A stretch of DNA of 6,011 bases from Candidatus Omnitrophota bacterium (lineage in GTDB: Bacteria; Ratteibacteria; UBA8468; B48-G9; JAFGKM01), in the NCBI GenBank assembly GCA_023818785.1, contig JAMWCO010000097.1:1-6011 (forward strand). The letters are read 5' to 3'. Of this stretch, positions 5,178-6,011 are shown piece after piece. Made by a program: the position numbers and the translations under genes. Every line of letters begins with the position of its first letter. Position 1 is the stretch's first letter. Below the pieces are notes generated by a model. That model worked only from the letters and a program-made list of their open reading frames with translations. It had not been told where the DNA came from and did no database searches.

Positions 5178-6011
5178 TTAGAATTTCAAAGTTCTCCAAG
5201 ATTTATATATTTCGTCAAGTGATATTTCAAATAATTTCCTGTCTCCAAAAAAACCTTTTATTTTCTTTGCCTCTATAATTCTCCCAATTTCACTTATTTC
5301 TTCATTCTCAAATATTCTTTCAAATTCATTTATTTTGTCTTTTTCAACTTCAACAACAAACCTTCCACAACTTTCTGAAAAAAGTAGTATTTCTGCTTCT
5401 TCCTCTTCGGATAAAACATTCAAAAAATTGATCTCACAACCTAAATTTCCACCTATCATCATTTCGCATATAGTTGTTATAAGTCCTCCATCTGAACAAT
5501 CATGACAACTTTTTATTATTCCATTTTTAATCCCTTTATGTAATTTCTTCATTAATGGTAATGTTTTTGATGGATTTGGTTTTGGAACTATTCCTTCTTT
5601 AATTCCCTTTATTTTATAGTAAATTGAACCACCTAATTCATTATATGTCTTACCAAGAACAAAAATAAAATTCCCTTCTTTTTTAAAATCAGTAGATGTT
5701 ATTTCTCTTATATCATCAATCACTCCAAGTCCTGAAATTAAAAGAGTTCCTGGAATAGAAATAATTTTACCTTCCTTCCTTTTAAAATAGTTATTTAAAC
5801 TATCCTTACCAGAAATGAATGGAACTTTATATTTTAATGCATAATCCTTACAACCTTTAACACATCTTACAAGTTTTCCAAGTTCTTTCTCATCATCAAT
5901 ATTTCCCCAACAAAAATTGTCAAGTATTGCAATCTTCTCAGGGTTCCCTCCACAACTTACAATATTTCTTATACATTCTTCAATACAGCAACCAGCCATA
6001 TAATAAGGGTC
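5178..6011 (-). CDS. purL: Phosphoribosylformylglycinamidine synthase, synthetase subunit PurL, partial: 5' part outside window
   Basis: This is the C-terminal part of the ATP-dependent FGAM synthase that works with PurQ. The frame stays open to base 6011 and reads D-P-Y-Y before the first in-window ATG (5999). 'DPYYMAGCCIEECIRN' is an internal PurL motif, so that ATG is not the start. About 277 residues are visible: 'GGNPEKIAILDNFCWGN' near the beginning, 'FISGKDSLNN' in the middle, 'VLGKTYNELGGSIYY', then the AIRS C-terminal domain motif 'SCHDCSDGGL', and 'LLFSESCGRFVVEV' near the end. The last residues are 'KSWRTLKF'. The 'DNFCWGN' form is shared with the PurL proteins of many anaerobes and archaea. 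Cysteines are unusually frequent in the visible part (for example CC, CVKGC and CHDC). It is the most upstream visible gene of the pur-arg run. Confidence 0.95.
   Translation of the reverse strand, partial: DPYYMAGCCIEECIRNIVSCGGNPEKIAILDNFCWGNIDDEKELGKLVRCVKGCKDYALKYKVPFISGKDSLNNYFKRKEGKIISIPGTLLISGLGVIDDIREITSTDFKKEGNFIFVLGKTYNELGGSIYYKIKGIKEGIVPKPNPSKTLPLMKKLHKGIKNGIIKSCHDCSDGGLITTICEMMIGGNLGCEINFLNVLSEEEEAEILLFSESCGRFVVEVEKDKINEFERIFENEEISEIGRIIEAKKIKGFFGDRKLFEISLDEIYKSWRTLKF

Noticed and set aside
5178..5999. purL start at the ATG ending at 5999
   Set aside because: The frame is open to the window edge and the residues just before (D-P-Y-Y) continue an internal PurL motif, so the ATG is an internal methionine.

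Overview
The window is a compact, AT-rich bacterial chromosome segment with every gene on the minus strand. Read in transcription order, from high to low coordinates, it carries: the C-terminal part of purL (cut by the window edge), purQ, argB, argD, argF, a small REP-associated (Y1/RAYT-type) transposase, and the N-terminal two thirds of an M24 Xaa-Pro peptidase (cut by the other edge). Gaps are tiny or negative: purL/purQ 34 bp, purQ/argB 18 bp, argB/argD overlap 8 bp, argD/argF overlap 4 bp, argF/transposase overlap 10 bp, transposase/peptidase 22 bp. This looks like a single transcription unit joining purine biosynthesis (FGAM synthase step) to arginine biosynthesis (N-acetylglutamate kinase, acetylornithine aminotransferase, ornithine carbamoyltransferase). 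I see no promoter, terminator, tRNA, rRNA or CRISPR array, and no stretch of 300 bases lacks a gene.

The feature not explained by the operon is a 15-bp GC-rich palindrome, CCGAACC(S)GGTTCGG, present three times in an otherwise very AT-rich sequence (704-718, 1381-1395, 5150-5164). Two copies flank the transposase in opposite orientation as judged by the central base, forming a 692-bp unit inserted between argF and the peptidase gene. The third stands alone between purL and purQ. This is the architecture expected of a REP/RAYT system: a single-strand HUH transposase, bounding hairpins, and a solo hairpin elsewhere. On the coding strand every copy is followed by AGA, so its trailing GG makes a Shine-Dalgarno-like GGAGA just before the next gene. 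The copy next to argF is translated as part of the ArgF C-terminus.

The organism cannot be named from the sequence. The very low GC, dense gene packing, Arg codons mostly AGA/AGG, and the ArgB and long PurQ types would suit an uncultured AT-rich lineage (something like Omnitrophota/Ratteibacteria is a guess), and the proteins are clearly bacterial in type.
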